Positions 36,295-52,047 of a DNA stretch of 64,000 nucleotides are shown here, one piece after another. Every line of letters begins with the position of its first letter. The stretch's first letter is position 1. The position numbers and the translations under genes were made by a program. The notes beneath the pieces are model-generated. The model made no database searches. It was not told the DNA's origin and saw only the letters and a list, made by a program, of their open reading frames with translations. The stretch is taken from positions 154,929,920-154,993,919 of the forward strand of contig OZ020267.1 in the NCBI GenBank assembly GCA_963971225.1, given 5' to 3'. Source of the DNA: Melieria omissa. Its lineage: Eukaryota; Arthropoda; Insecta; Diptera; Ulidiidae.

Positions 36295-39200
36295 TTAAAA
36301 AATTGTAATCAATGCAAAAACCCCATACAAAAGTGCACACGGATAAGCAATCAGCACTTGTTGATGATCCATCGAGTAGGCGGTGACGAATAGCTTCGAC
36401 GCGGACAGCGCACACCAAAGTATCGAGATTCCAGTAACAATAACGCCCAGAGTACCCCTGTTCATGAACAACGAAAAAAAGAACGAATATCTAATATTTA
36501 GCGATTTCAAATTTTTACTTAATACAAGAATTTGCAAAAATACAATACAGCTTTGAACTGAAACAAAACGCAACAACGAAAAAGATTATTGGTTTTTTAC
36601 TTTGCATTATTAAGAGTTACAGGATGCGTTTTGGCTTGGCAAACACTTCCCAAATAAACCGAGCACTGTGCCTCAACACAGCAAGATCAGCGCCAACAGC
36701 GACGCATTTCTACATATTTCTAGACGCGAAGTCAACTTTTTGCGAAATAACGAAATAAAGCCAAAAAAACTCCGTAAGAAATATTGCACGCGTACTGGAA
36801 AAGTACTGAAACGTTGCGTGTGAAAAAAGACAGCCAACAAAAAATAACCCTTGGCTGCCAAAGCAAAAACAATTAAGAGCTCTCATGGCACAAATTCCGA
36901 AGCTAGCTGGTGTGGCCAACAATCAACTCCAATAGGCGACACACTCGACAGGCACAAAAAACGCAATTTTCGTGGGTGCTGGTGGGAAGAGGGGAAACCA
37001 AAGTTTCCAAAAAAACCGAAATGAAAAACTCAACAAAAATAGCTCGACTGCATAGTTAAGCTATGTAGTCCATCGTATGTATGGATGTAGAGCTGCAGCG
37101 AAGTAGAGTTAGTGTGCGCTCTCCACGCAGGATATATAAATTTTATTGGCTTTACACAAGAGACACATTTAAGCGTGCAATAACCGACAACAATACGCCA
37201 TATCCGCACACTACGGTGTGGGAGTGGCCACCTACCACATCTACACGGTTGCTGCCGGATTTCACTGTGAGGAGTCTGCTATCAATTATGCGCTGCTGCT
37301 ATTGATGCAATTTAGAGGCGATGAGACAATCTGGCGCCCAAGAGTGCAAACGCGCAAATGAAGTTCAGTTTGCACGAATTAAAAGCAAAAAGCGAAAATT
37401 CAGGGCAAAACCGCCGCATGTGCAAAAAGCTATGAGCAAAGCTGCACATAAACTTGAAGCGAGTCGCTTTTCTTACTCTTTGCTACAAAAAAAGGAAATC
37501 GTTGGCAATCGGAGTGTGTGCTGCACAGAATTTCTGAAAGCAAAAAATTACTTTTTGCACCTAAACAAGCTTCGAAATTTTAAAGTGGACGTTTTCTAAA
37601 GCCGGAAATAACGAATGAAGTCCCGATCATCCAAAACTTGACCTATTAACTATCAAATATAAAAAAGAAGCAGATTGCAAAGATACTTTATGCGGCTGGT
37701 ATAAAGCAGAAAAGAGGAGTATGAAAACTTTAGATTTTAACAATAATACAAAGAAAAATTACGAAAACTGTTGGCTGTTCGTATGCGTATACTCACTGTA
37801 TGGTGATTAAAACGTTAATGCCGGACAGCACAACCATCGGTAGCAGACAATAGCCCAGCACCGAGACCACAGCGCCGAAGGTGACCTGCGCCTGCGTTGC
37901 CATCAGCGACAGCAGACAGTAGAAGGCAATGCAGCCCATTACGCCGATGCCGTAAATGTAGGAGAATGTTACTTTGCCGCTCTGCAATGCAGTAGGATGC
38001 GATGTTCACAGGCGTTGAAAGGGCCAATGTATGCAGCACAGTGAATGTTGATTGTTGTTGGTTGGTTGGGCAGTTGTTGAATGGTGGCGTCGTTGGCGGT
38101 GGCGAACAAGCAGAAAAAAGTTTTTCAATTAAAAATTTGTCCGCAAACATTTAAATATTTCAATTATTACTACTTTGTTTTTATGCTTAAAACGATTGTT
38201 TGCCGTTGTTTGTGATTATATCATTTTCCCGACTTGTCGTTTTGTTGGCATTGTGAGATTATTGCAATTATATTACACGCGACAATGTAACATGAAACAT
38301 ACCAATAACAAGAATCCACCCAACGCCAAGCAGAAAACTAATGGGCCAGCCATGTCGGTGTCCTGCAGGATTTGCTGCTCTGCCCCACGCATCGGATTAA
38401 GAACAGCTAAAGTCTGTAACGAGAATGAAGTGAAATTATGAAAACAAAATTATAAAACTTATTTCATGATTTTATGAAAGACCATTGCTTGCCAAGAGTG
38501 CACTTGTGCGATTCTTGCAATTCGCATCTCCTTCATGTGGATAGCAATAGGATTTCAATCTAGGGCCTCGGTACGAGAAGCCAGCGCGCTACCCACTGGA
38601 CTATCGAGGTCGGCAAAAAAATTACAAATTATGTAGTGAAACAATAGGCTTCCGAAGAGTAAGTTTCACTATTTCCAACTAAAGAAACACCAGCTAAGCT
38701 TTTCGAAAATAATGCACATATTACTGTATCTTTATAAATGCCAACAAATAGCAATGCACAATGCAATCTTGTTGTTGGTAAGCAGAGAAAATCATTAGCC
38801 ATCAATGTGCCAGTCAGCGACACGAACTTGGACGCTTACACATATTCACCCCCAAACCCCATTTATATTCGCGGAGCTTTCTGCATGCGTTGCATTGTAT
38901 TTTTAGGTTGACAAAACACAACACCGACACAGCGGATGAAATAAATTTCCGATTTTGTATCCATTTTCACGGTTTTCATGCAAGATTTGCACAAAATTGG
39001 AATTGAAATAGGAAAAAGTGTACCAGCAAAAATTCCTGAATTTTATGAATTATGAAAGGCGCAGTTAAAACTCGCAGAAGTTGGTCTGTATGTGGCCGAA
39101 ACGAGCACTGGCGGCGAGGACACAGTGGCACGTACGAATCAGGCTAACCGAGTTCGAAATTCTAGAGCGCATACAATTTTAATCTTGTAACTGCTGAGGA

Positions 39201-41995
39201 AACTTTTCACGTGTAACGCAATCAGGTCAAAGCTAGTTTTGTAAAAAAAATTTTTTTGCAAACAATTAACATTTCAATAGAATTTTGGTTGGAGAGAGAT
39301 CGAAAAAATATACAAAACGCTGTCAAAATATGAATCTTTAATCGAAAAACCTATGCAACATAATGAATATAATACATTAGCTAAATGCTACAAAATTCAA
39401 AACAGGCTCATATTTCAAGGCTCATGACAACGACAGAAAGCTGAATATGTGGTAAATTGCTCATTTCCCCGTTCTCCGTCCACACTGCACCGTCGAGAGC
39501 ACAGATAAATCACCAGTGAAAATTTCATTAGCATTTTTCACGCTCATTAACATTTGTCGATTACAGTTAACATACAAGCAATAAATTCCATAAAATTAAA
39601 ACTAAAGTTAACAATAGAACAGGAACTAAAAAGGTGAAACGAAAGAACAACAAGAACAATGCATTTTTATAATTGCCATGTGATGCAGTTTTTTTACACC
39701 CGCGCAAAGTGCCCACAATTTGCATGTAGGGTGCAGCAAGAGAAAATACTTAATGACCCCCTTAAGTATGTGTAAATGTACAAAATTTTCAAACATTTTT
39801 TTTTTGTGAAATAGACTCCAGGGGGTCTTAAGAATATCCCCCTCAAGTGGTTTTGATGACCCGTTCCCCTGCAGCAGCGGTTTATTGATGGTCAATTCGT
39901 TCCGCATGCTGGCTGGTCACGCGCGCTGGCGAAACACTGGTTGTTGATTATGGAAGTAGAATATCTCGGCAAGTTTTAGTCCCACTGATCTAAAATTTGG
40001 GCAGCAACTTTTTTAAAACATAGAACTTCTAAACTAACTAAAAATTTCATTGTTTTTGGCAAAATCCGCGGCCCCATTTTCGGATTTGGGCTGCGTCGTT
40101 GTTGTCAATAAGAATATGTTGACAATATTAATTATCTATTAAGGTACTAACTTTTTATCCGATAATTAAACAAAACCCCACTCACACACTCAAAAGACTA
40201 GTTGCATAGTAAAAGGATCAAAGCACAAAAGTCATGGCGCAGTATAAAATCATCGTCACCCATTACTCTGACCGCCCCATTAAGGACAGGACTTTCACAA
40301 ATCGTCGCGTTTTAAAGCAATTACGCATTTAAGAATAGGAATTACGCAAGAAATGTGTGTGGTAGTACAAGGCGGGTTCACCGATAAAGAAACAAACTAG
40401 AGTCCTGCACGAGTATGCATTTTTGCTATTCGAAAGCATTCAACTGCTTTCGAATAGAATACTTCACTTCATCTCTGCGGACCGGTCCGAATGAATACGA
40501 GTACAGCTCTCTTCGAGTACGAGTAAGCTCCGAACATAAACGAGCAGATGTACACTTTTTATTCATATTTGCTCGAAGCGGGAAAACGAGGACAAAAGCA
40601 TTCGAATAATAGTACACACTGCTTCGAATATATTCGAATATACTCGTTTTATTATTCCTAAGATTGTTTAGAAATATTTATGTTATATATAAATATTTAT
40701 TTATTTGTTATGCTACTTTCTTCAATAATTTCCATTTTGCGTATTAACTAATAAGCCACTTCAACCGCACAATAAGTATACACATGGAAAAGTGACATAC
40801 TGCGCATAAAAATATTCGATGAAACTGGTGATCTTCGAATACTTCGCAAAGTTCTCGATTATCGAATACGAGCACTGCAGTATTCGCTTCTCACCGAATA
40901 CGAGCACTGCAGTGTTCGCTATTCACCGAATATGAATAGAAGCGAGAAGCGACGCTCGCTGGTTCTCGTTTCTATGCGTTTCGTTGTACGCAAGTACCCG
41001 TACAGTATGTACAGTAGTGTAGCCGCCAAAATGAATATATTCATGCAGGACTTTAAAACAAACCGATGGAAAATTCATTTGACAAGGCAGAAACAGTGTT
41101 AGAATTGAAGTTATATCTATAAATTACGAGCCAAGTTCAAGTCACTTTTTCGCAATTAAGATGCGCTGCGAAAAAAGGAAAGCGTAGAATGCAAACGAAA
41201 TGTGTCTCGCTATGGTACATATAAACATACTTCTGCGACACTTACCTTCTGGAAAATGTGATTCGGATTGATGCCCAATTCTGCAAAGGCATAGAACCGT
41301 ATAACTAACATGAATGGGGGGTTTTTTAATCGTACCTACCTTCTAACAGCGGCGGCTCATCATCAAAATCGTTACCAGTAGTTCCTGTGGGCTTGAAACT
41401 TTTATCCTGATCGTATGGGTTATTTAAATACGCATTGGGATCGTAGAAGCCACTCAAACCCTGATTGCTGCTGCTGTAACTAGCATCGTAATTAGGTGGT
41501 ACAGACGTTTGTGTGTTGTCAAAATTCTGGAAATTTCTATTAGGTATGAAAGCAAACAAGAATGCAACCAGGTTAGTTCAAACATAAATAAATGTATGTG
41601 TATAAATAAATGTACATATGTACATACATATATACCTATATAATATGTACATACGTATATATTTACATTAAAATCTTTTCTAAACAATGATTTCAACTCA
41701 CACCGAATTATGTGTATTCTAAACTTACTTGAATTACCTATTCTGTTAAATATATAAATTCCTTTCGACAAACATCGATATGTATAAAAGTTTAGAAGTC
41801 ATGATTTTGCTCTCAACCAAAGTGTTTTAATACATTTTGCTCTCAACTATAGATTATTAAATTTAGAAAATTTGTAAAAAAAAAGGTCACATACAATTCC
41901 TGTCCGAATTCAGGCATTTCAAAGTTGTATGACTGCTCCGAACCACTGGCGTAGAATTCATTTGAACCTCCAGGACCGTTGCCAAAGGATGCCAT
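36295..41995 (-). CDS. YIPF5: YIPF5/Yip1A-type Golgi membrane protein
   Basis: Multi-pass protein of ER exit sites and cis-Golgi that works with Rab GTPases and Yif1 in vesicle traffic. Six exons: 41995-41895, 41536-41340, 41280-41246 (35 nt), 38413-38303, 37981-37797 and 36457-36295, giving 263 residues, close to the 257 of human YIPF5. The N-terminal third is a cytosolic Asn/Tyr/Gly/Ser-rich tail ending in the family hallmark [13 protein letters not shown]. After it come [23 protein letters not shown] (first membrane segment), [27 protein letters not shown], and the C-terminal [20 protein letters not shown]. This is five membrane segments, as in Yip1-domain proteins. The long third intron carries a hAT-type MITE and a tRNA-like relic. 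Confidence 0.95.
38540..38614 (-). pseudogene. tRNA-like relic in a YIPF5 intron
   Basis: On the minus strand the segment contains a perfect pol III A box (TAGTCCAGTGG) and, at tRNA-like distance, a degenerate B box (GATTGAAATCC). The overall order is that of a tRNA gene. The anticodon stem and the acceptor stem do not pair properly, so it is a tRNA pseudogene or the head of a tRNA-derived SINE rather than a working tRNA. Confidence 0.5.
40398..41055. mobile_element. 658-bp hAT-type MITE in a YIPF5 intron
   Basis: The ends TAGAGTCCTGCACGA and, inverted, TAAAGTCCTGCATGA form imperfect terminal repeats. Both flanks carry the 8-bp duplication AAACAAAC (40390-40397 and 41056-41063). The interior has many ATTCGAATA-type words and two close copies of CGAATACGAGCACTGCAGT (around 40864 and 40900), probable sub-terminal binding-site repeats. 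No transposase frame is present. Confidence 0.88.
41580..41680. repeat. AT-rich TACA/TATG microsatellite
   Basis: Imperfect alternation of TACATA, TATGTA and ATAAATA units within the second YIPF5 intron. Confidence 0.6.
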
Positions 41996-42640
41996 AGTGC
42001 TGAAATTAATCAAAACAATGAAAATATTTATATTATCATAATAATAATAGTTATATTATTATTATTATATATTTATCGGATATGATTGCGGACAGTAAAA
42101 GGTGCACAGCTTTTAGGCGCCTTGACTGTGACATGAATTGGAAAATCCTAAAATATAAGTGGCCGCACTAAAGTACAGAGCTTTTTCGAAGTAATCGAAA
42201 GCACTCGAAGATGGCGCTTTATAAGATAGCTAGCTGATGGCTGTGACACACACGACTTCTGAAACTAGTAACCACCGGCAAGTTTTTTAATAAATCCATT
42301 GATCAAGATAATCAGCAATCAATTGGCAGTCGACCAATACAACGAGCCGTTTCCTTCAGCGACGTTTCCTTCGCGGTAGAAATGGGGTCTACGAAACTGT
42401 TCCAAACGTACTGGCTCATCATTCATCTTACCCAGTTGCTTGTCGGACTGAGTTTTACTGAATACGCATTCCTCATAATATCCAGCCAGTTTGACACTTA
42501 CCGTAGATTTGTGCGCGCTCAAATTCTGAATTATACCAAATTCTATAAATTCTCACCGAAAATACTTCAGCCCGTCACAAAACAACAGTCAACGATTGCA
42601 CAAAACACAAACTTTACTTTTCAAAGCAACACGTCACTGA

Positions 42641-42664
42641 CAGCTGACACTCCAACAGCTGACA
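42641..42664. promoter_or_regulatory. Paired CAGCTGACA E-boxes upstream of YIPF5
   Basis: CAGCTGACA occurs twice (42641-42649 and 42656-42664), 15 bp apart and about 650 bp upstream of the YIPF5 start codon. The same CAGCTGAC core appears upstream of Vha68-2. Function is inferred only. Confidence 0.3.
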
Positions 42665-43064
42665 TGAAATTTCCCTTGACAGTGGGTACTGTCGAGCATG
42701 TTGTTGGCAAAACTAAATTTCAATGTGCCTAAGGGGGTAACTTCATTCTAGCGAGCGGAAAAATGCCTTTAACCATTTTTTTACAACTATGGAAGAAGAG
42801 TAAGGATATATTAGACATATATTGAAGTGTGGAAATAAATGTGCTTATTATTATTATTCTAAATGGCGTCGAAAGCAGCACGCTTTGAAATCGCCTAATT
42901 TTGTAGTATTCAAAAAGTATAAACCCTTGAACAAAACAATTTCTAACCCAATCCATCGGATGACAGCACCATTTGTCATTCATACTCCTTCACAAAGTGC
43001 CCCAGCTCTTTGGAGATTGAGATAGAACGGCGCCGTATGAATGACATACTTAACAGCGACCTAC

Positions 43065-43074
43065 TAGTGTGACC
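43065..43074 (-). promoter_or_regulatory. Ohler motif 1-like core promoter element
   Basis: GGTCACACTA on the minus strand matches the core of Drosophila promoter motif 1, common near housekeeping transcription starts. It could mark a distal YIPF5 start with a 5'-UTR intron. It is a single match, so weak evidence. Confidence 0.3.
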
Positions 43075-44701
43075 TACTTTACACTGTGAATGTAAAGTCA
43101 CAGCGACAAAATCACCGGTTGTGTTTTTTTTTTGCTCAACACTACGACCTACAAACAATTTCCAAGTGGGATCAAGCGAATAGAATCGATTTTAATTCTC
43201 GCAAGATCCAATGCCCAATGTCACATCCCAGCACATACCTGGTTATGAGTGGTGTAAGTATTGCGGAATCGGCAGCTCTTGATGTTCTGGGGATGTCCAT
43301 TAAGAACGATCATATTTTCGACGTGTCAAAACACGCAGCCTCGGCTGCCTAAAGCGGTGCAAAAAATATTTCACTCCGTCCGCTCTCCGCATTATTAACA
43401 CCACCTGTATCCGACATAAAATGGAGTTTAACTCGCACCTGTGAGCGGGTGCTATAAAAACCCATGTGGAGCTCCTGGACCGGTGGCAAACCGTGCGATT
43501 TTATTGACTCCTTGGAACATCGTCGAAACGTGGAATGTGTGAAATTTGCAAATTCTTGCTGTCATTCAAATTGGCGTACGTAAGCAAAGAATTCTGGAGA
43601 AGGCTTAGTTTACCTTTTTTATTAGGTTGCAAAAAGTGGTTTCGAGAAAAATGCGTGTGAAGCATTGAGAGCGCTCTGCGCGTGATGAAAGGCGCTGTAG
43701 AAAAATTAAGAATTGAACCTGTTAAAATGTTTTTTTTTAACTATAAGAACTGGATATTGGATATTATGACTCCAAAGTATTGTTCAAACCAAAAAACCAG
43801 AAATCAATTTTTGCAAGATCTAAGAGTGGTGTTACCCCATAAGTTAAGTTTCCGTTAACCGATTCGCTTGTTGCTTAGAATTCGGCAAATGAGTTTTTGT
43901 TAACAAAACATTACCAATAATGTGAAATTGATCAAATGCAGACCCTTTCTCGATTAACTATAATTTGTATTTTTATTAATAACACGCAGAATACGTTTAT
44001 GTTAATATACTTTCTATGAAATTTCAAATATTTTACAATCAATTCTCTACAACAAAAACTTTAGAGGACTCTAGAGCAAATCTGTGTTGTTATGAATGTT
44101 AGCTGTGGTTTCTTTAAATTTCGTAAATTTAAATAAATTAATACGAGTGTATGTGCAACATATACAGGTGTATGTATTCGGCTTACAAGTCGAAAACAAG
44201 AAACATGTGTAAATAGAATATTTATGTTGAAGGGGGTGATGACCCGTAATGTTTTGTGTATGCGGATGATGTCGTTTGAAGAAGTTTCAAAGTTGGTTAG
44301 TATCGTGAAGCATTTGTCCTAAGTTGGCTTCGTTTTGGTTCGGTACTTTGATTTTCTATCCGCTAATTATTGTTCGTCTTTCTTAGGAGATTATTTAATT
44401 TTCTCCGTAACGCTGCATCTTGTAAACAACTAGAACACTCAGAGGCAAACTTAAAAGTAAATAGTTTGCGATAATTACTCAACGGACCTTCTTATTCTAC
44501 TACAGCGACTTTGTGCTGCTTTGGTAGGTTATACTAATAATTAATATATATGCATGTACTCGTATATAGTACGTATGACTAGAACAACGTTTACCAGTAA
44601 CATGAAGAAATAAATTAAATCTTTCGTTGGTGCGCCTAAAACCGGAGGTAAACATAAAATCCGAACTTGTCTCGCACGTCGAATATTGCGAGTCGTATTA
44701 C

Positions 44702-46856
<2,155 letters not shown>

Positions 46857-48906
46857 TTTGTGACAAGTGTTTTTCGTTAGACTGCAATGAAAAGAATAAC
46901 ATTTGCTGAATTTTACAACAGTCTCCGGTAAAGCAGCAATATTCTTGCTATCGATTTTTCGACTATTTGGGATTATTTGGGTACATTTCTTTATAAGTAT
47001 TGTGACTGAACCTGGATGGAATTATTTCAAGTAGTTTCAATTATTCTGCAAAACCAATGCAATTAATCGTATTTTTTTTTGAAATATTTAGGTAGCTTGG
47101 CTTTTTGTTATTGTTTTCCTGCGACCTGAAAATGATTCTTTGGGGTTTCTTGCACATTTTCCAACTGTCATAGATGGTGGTGAGCCCAGCATTTGGCATC
47201 CGTCCCACCCCCCAACTTGTACACAAACAGCAAACTCGCACATACCGTACACCGCACTCCACGCACTGTCAGCCAGACGAGAGCGAAAATGCGCTCAGGC
47301 TCTCTGCGCAGCCAATGCAAAAAGAAAATTCGATTTTTCACCACTTGACTCTTGCAAAATTTTTCCTCAGTTTTCCTTTGTCCAATCAGAGTGAGCAGAA
47401 TTCTTTTGCAAGTCCAAACGAGAAACCACATTATCTTCGTGCAAAACATTTAAATTAAGCACGAATCTACTTAGCGCTTATTATGGAAAATGTAGCTATT
47501 ATGAAAATAGAAAATTTTCATATGGAAAGTATACTCACTGTTAGAAGACGAGCGCGTTAAAGTTTCCACGGACAAAGTACACGCTAGACTGGACTGAGTG
47601 CCAACTGAATTTTCCTTTTGACCTCTTACAGCAAGATTTTGGGGAAAATGTAAAGGGAAATCAATGCCAAGTGTGCAAGTGTAGCAAAAATGTTAAGTTC
47701 TTTAGTACAATTTATGTTTCAAAAATCACATTCATAAAAGAGAAAACTTTAGCCTAAAATGCGCTACACCGAAAACCCCAAATTTCAATAAAATGATACA
47801 TTAGCATAATGTCAGTTGTGTAGCATAAACTGTTAGTGACATTTTAAACTTAATAAACTGCATTCATTGGAAGAGAAATGACTTTGCTTAGTGCCAAATA
47901 ACGGCATCCCCTCTCTCCCTAAGCGTTTAGCATTGCTCGGGTTCAAATCAAGTTAAATATGAATATTCTTAATCGAGTCACACTTGTGTTAATTGTCTTT
48001 CAGTGGTTTGAATGTCAGCGCCAGTATTTTGATCGAATCAAATAGCTCTAATAGTTCGGCATTATGACTTTTTATTGCAAGTTGCGTGGAAAACTATTAA
48101 ATTCATTTATTAAAAGTGAAAGAGAAGAAATTTCGAATAAATATTCTAAACAAAAACAATGCAGCATCTTCGAAAGAATTCAATCGACTCGTAACTCCAC
48201 ACATCGCATCGTAAGTTTACTTAGAGAAGTTATTTACTTTGAGGACACCTAAGAGAGATAACAACAGATCATCAGATCGGATAACAACAGATCATCGTTG
48301 GTCGCATAGCAGTGGCAATATTCCCACAGCTAATTTTATCTCCTGTGTGTAGTGAAAACGTTAAAAACAGAGGGAAGATGTAGTTGCCTGCATACGGCTA
48401 ACGGCTGAATGGAAGATACATACATATGTATGTATGTCGACTTCCAGAGTATACTTTAATTACTGATTTATCAATACATATATTGCCGTGCAAAAAGTAG
48501 AATCGTTTCAAGAGGGTTTCACTGCAATTACGTTCATATATGCCGATTCAAAGTATATACATCGATTTACCGTTTTAGTACTTTTACTACAATAAAAATC
48601 GTAATTGGAATTTTCCCCTATTCATAATCACAAAGTGCCCGGCAACAGCGTTGCCAACTTCGTCTCTGACTTCCCTGGACTTCAGTCAGCTGGGCTTTGT
48701 GTACTGTGACATTCCACTGCACAATTGAAAGACAACAATTTTATTGGTCGCCTTCTCTTAATTTGGCTTTGCTTACTCTATAAAATTGAGGTGGTGATTA
48801 ATATTTTGCGTTTTAAAGACACAGTTCTGTAAGTGCAAAAAGCGCAATATTGTCGAAAGAAAAATACACAAAAGGGATAATTGCATTGCATTGAATCTAA
48901 GGGAAA
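46857..48906. other. Divergent intergenic region between copy C and Snx6
   Basis: Shared upstream region of two divergent genes. It holds a DRE-like TATCGAT at 46949-46955 near copy C and a GTCAGCTG E-box near 48684 on the Snx6 side. No gene is supported. Confidence 0.5.
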
Positions 48907-51900
48907 ATGATGGTAAGTGCAGCAGAATTTGGGCGACCACTGTAGTTGGTGCTGCTCTTTGGAGCACCTTGCAAGTGGAGAGATAGTACAATACGCGAAT
49001 GCGTACGTATCATATTTGGTGCCAGTTTGAATCGGCCCCAAAATCTTCAAGGCACAGCATTCCAGTGAAATATGGAAACTCCCTCTCGATAACTTTTTGC
49101 GACTTTTTTATTTGATCGTTGCTTGCTGTGCTTGTTGCACCGCGAATGAGTCAAAGACCTCGCACGCCCCGCGTGTTATCGTTTCACATTGAGCGCTGCT
49201 GAAAATAATTTTAAAATCTCTAGCGCGTATGGGAGTCATTTCAACAATAATACGAATGAAACAACTGTATTTGCAGGATGGAATGGATGAGTCGAATGTC
49301 ATCGAGGGCATGGCTAAAAATGATACTTCTTCCCCGTCGCTAGGCGTAGGTACGGGCGTTCCTATCAATGCGACTATTATGGAACTTGCATCGCAATCAA
49401 TACCGCACGAGGGGAGTGGCGGCGGCCCGCTGGCATCCACAAACAACGGAAGTGGCACCGTCACTTCCGAGTCGTCCTCGTCGGCAATGACGCCGGCCGC
49501 CCTCGCTGACAACACGCTCCATGTAGAAATCTCTGATGCGTTGAGCGAAAAAGATAAGGTGAAGTTTACGGTGCACACCCGCACCACGTTGCCCGGCTTC
49601 GCCAAACAAGACAATAATGTGGTGCGCCAGCATGAGGAATTCGTGTGGCTGCACGATCGCTTTGAGGAGAATGAAGAGTATGCAGGCTATATTGTAAGTG
49701 GTGGCATTCAGTAGCAATGCTTTGCAGTATCAAACGTTCTCATTCCGCAGATTCCACCGTGTCCGCCACGTCCCGACTTTGATGCATCGCGCGAAAAATT
49801 GCAGCGTCTCGGCGAGGGAGAGGGCAACATGACAAAAGAGGAATTCAAGAAAATGAAATCGGAACTCGAAGCGTAAGTTATGCTGGCGAACACTAATTGG
49901 CAATTAAATATTTGGTTTTATTGTTTAAGCGAATATTTGGCAACGTTCAAGAAGACCGTTGCCATGCACGAAGTGTTTTTACGCCGACTTGCCAATCACC
50001 CCGTATTTCGTGTGGACCAGCACCTGAAAGTTTTCCTTGAATACGACCAGGATTTGTGCGCCAAGCCGCGTAAGAAGATGGCTATTTTCGGTGGCTTCGT
50101 CAAGTCATTGGGAAAGACCACCGACGAAATATTGCTAGGCGCCACGGTGCGCGATGTCAACGACTTCTTTGAGAACGAATTGCAATTCCTTACCGAATAC
50201 CACGGCCATCTGCGGGATGCCGCCGTGCGCACCGAGAAAATGACGCAGCGTCACAAAGAGGTCGGCGAGTGTCACCAGAAAATCTCAAATGCGCTCATGC
50301 AGCTTTCTACCACGGAGAAAGGCAGCATGGAAAGTTTTTGCGCAAAAACAGCAGAAATCTTCGAAAAAATTAAGGTAACAGATGCTAGTAGCTGTCGGTT
50401 ATTCAGAGATGTGATGAGCTATTTTTTTAAAATGAATTTGCAGAACTTGGAAGCGCGCGTGGCGAGCGATCAGGACCTGAAACTAGGTGACACTTTGAGA
50501 TACTACCAACGCGATAGTGATGCAGCCAAGGCATTGCTAATTCGCCGATTGCGCTGTTTGGCTGCCTACGAGACGGCCAATCGCAATCTGGAAAAGGCTC
50601 GTGCCAAAAACAAAGACGTGCATGCTGTAAGCAACACAATTTCTCATCTTTTTTTAGATATTGGCTTACTTCACATATTAAGAATTCAATTTTTCTGTGC
50701 TATATGTCATATGCCAAAGCGATTTGGTTATGGTGCTCATTGCCGCACTTATATTTTGACCTTTTTATATTCACTAAGAGTTTATTTTTACCTTGTACTC
50801 GTCCCAATCATTTCCTCAATATCCGTTTTTCTATAGCTGCAATACTTTTTCCACTTCTTGTCTACAACAAATTGCTTTTCTTTTATCAATTTTTATTACT
50901 CTTTCACGTATTTTAAACTCTATATCCACACTTTCTCAATGCAAAACAATTCAAAAATGCTTTCAACGATCTATTGTGCAGCCTTTGGAAGTGCAAGAGG
51001 TACTTGGTATACTAGTAAACTTATTGTCTGTCCATGTATATTCTATATTCGTCTACTAGTCTCTTGTTGTTTTTGTGGTGGTTGTTTGCTTAATTAAATG
51101 TGCTAATTTTCCAGTAGTGATGTACAAAATTTTAATCGTTTGCACATATTTCCACGGACGTAAAATACCCCGTTCCCACTATGACGCTTTATGGTAAACG
51201 AACCGCTTTCATTGAGTCAAAAAGGAATTTTCTGCTTAGTTGTTATACACAAGACGTTTAAACTAAATCAACATAAAAACATATTTTTATGGAATAGTGA
51301 ACCGGGAGGAAGCGCATGTAAATGTTGTGTTTAAAAATATTTGGTAAAGGGGTTTTGCTCTGACCTTTACCTGCAAGTGATTAAAGGCAATGCAAAATGT
51401 TTGGCCCTGATTTTAGTTTTATCTGTAACTCTCAACCAGGTTCATGTACTATTTTATGGTCTCCAAACCTGTATATTTGTGTTTTTTTAACTGTGTAAAC
51501 ATTTTATTATTTCCGAAATTAGAGGACTCTTCAGGAAGTAGCGGTAGTTTTCAGGGGTAAATTTAAAGCAAAGTTGAAATTTTCTGCTGAACGAATCAAG
51601 TACCTTGACGAACGGCATGACATGCGTCCACCTGCAACCTCAACTTCATTTTAACACGCTTGCATAATCAGCATTTGGCATGTTGTAATTTGATTAATGA
51701 ATACTACTTGCTTGTCACTTAATGTGCCACCGCAGTAGTGGCAACGTCACTAATAATGTATTATTGGCTTCGCACTCAGGCCGAAGCTGCGCAGGCGGAG
51801 GCGTGTGAGAAATTTGAATCCATGTCAGCTTGCGGTAAAGAGGAACTAGTGAGCTTCCGCAATCGGCGTGTGGCTGCTTTCAAAAAGGGGTACGTAAAAT

Positions 51901-52047
51901 ACAGTGTGTTCCAAAAAACCCACAACAAATTACTTCTGTCTGTTTGCTTTTAGACTGGTCGAACTAGCTGAACTGGAAATAAAACATGCCCGCACACAAT
52001 ACGAGTACTTGCGCCAATCGCTACTTGCTTTGAAGGAAAACGCCTAA
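48907..52047 (+). CDS. Snx6: Sorting nexin 6 (PX-BAR retromer-associated protein)
   Basis: Endosomal SNX5/SNX6-type protein of the SNX-BAR coat that shapes tubules for endosome-to-Golgi retrieval. Seven exons: 48907-48912, 49277-49693, 49751-49872, 49930-50374, 50444-50626, 51780-51889 and 51954-52047, giving 458 residues. The first coding exon contributes only Met-Met (ATGATG|GTAAGT). A low-complexity Ser/Gly/Thr N-terminus is followed by the PX domain ([20 protein letters not shown] to about residue 180) and the BAR domain ([27 protein letters not shown]-type segment, [29 protein letters not shown], ending [20 protein letters not shown]). All are close to human SNX6. The fifth intron is 1.15 kb; the others are short. 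Confidence 0.95.

Larger units (their letters stand above)
42000..44701. other. Intergenic between YIPF5 and the third V-ATPase A gene
   Basis: No gene is supported. Frames at 42382-42732 and 43086-43352 lack homology or splice support. The region holds the YIPF5 promoter and the 3' UTR of copy C (minus-strand AATAAA at 43977-43972). Confidence 0.5.

Noticed and set aside
42382..42732. 116-codon plus-strand frame divergent from YIPF5
   Set aside because: No homology, no splice sites, and it overlaps the presumed YIPF5 promoter region with E-boxes.
49229..49276. Upstream in-frame start for Snx6 at 49229
   Set aside because: A TTTGCAG acceptor at 49276 and a matching ATGATG|GTAAGT first exon at 48907 explain the start better; the added residues do not resemble the family.
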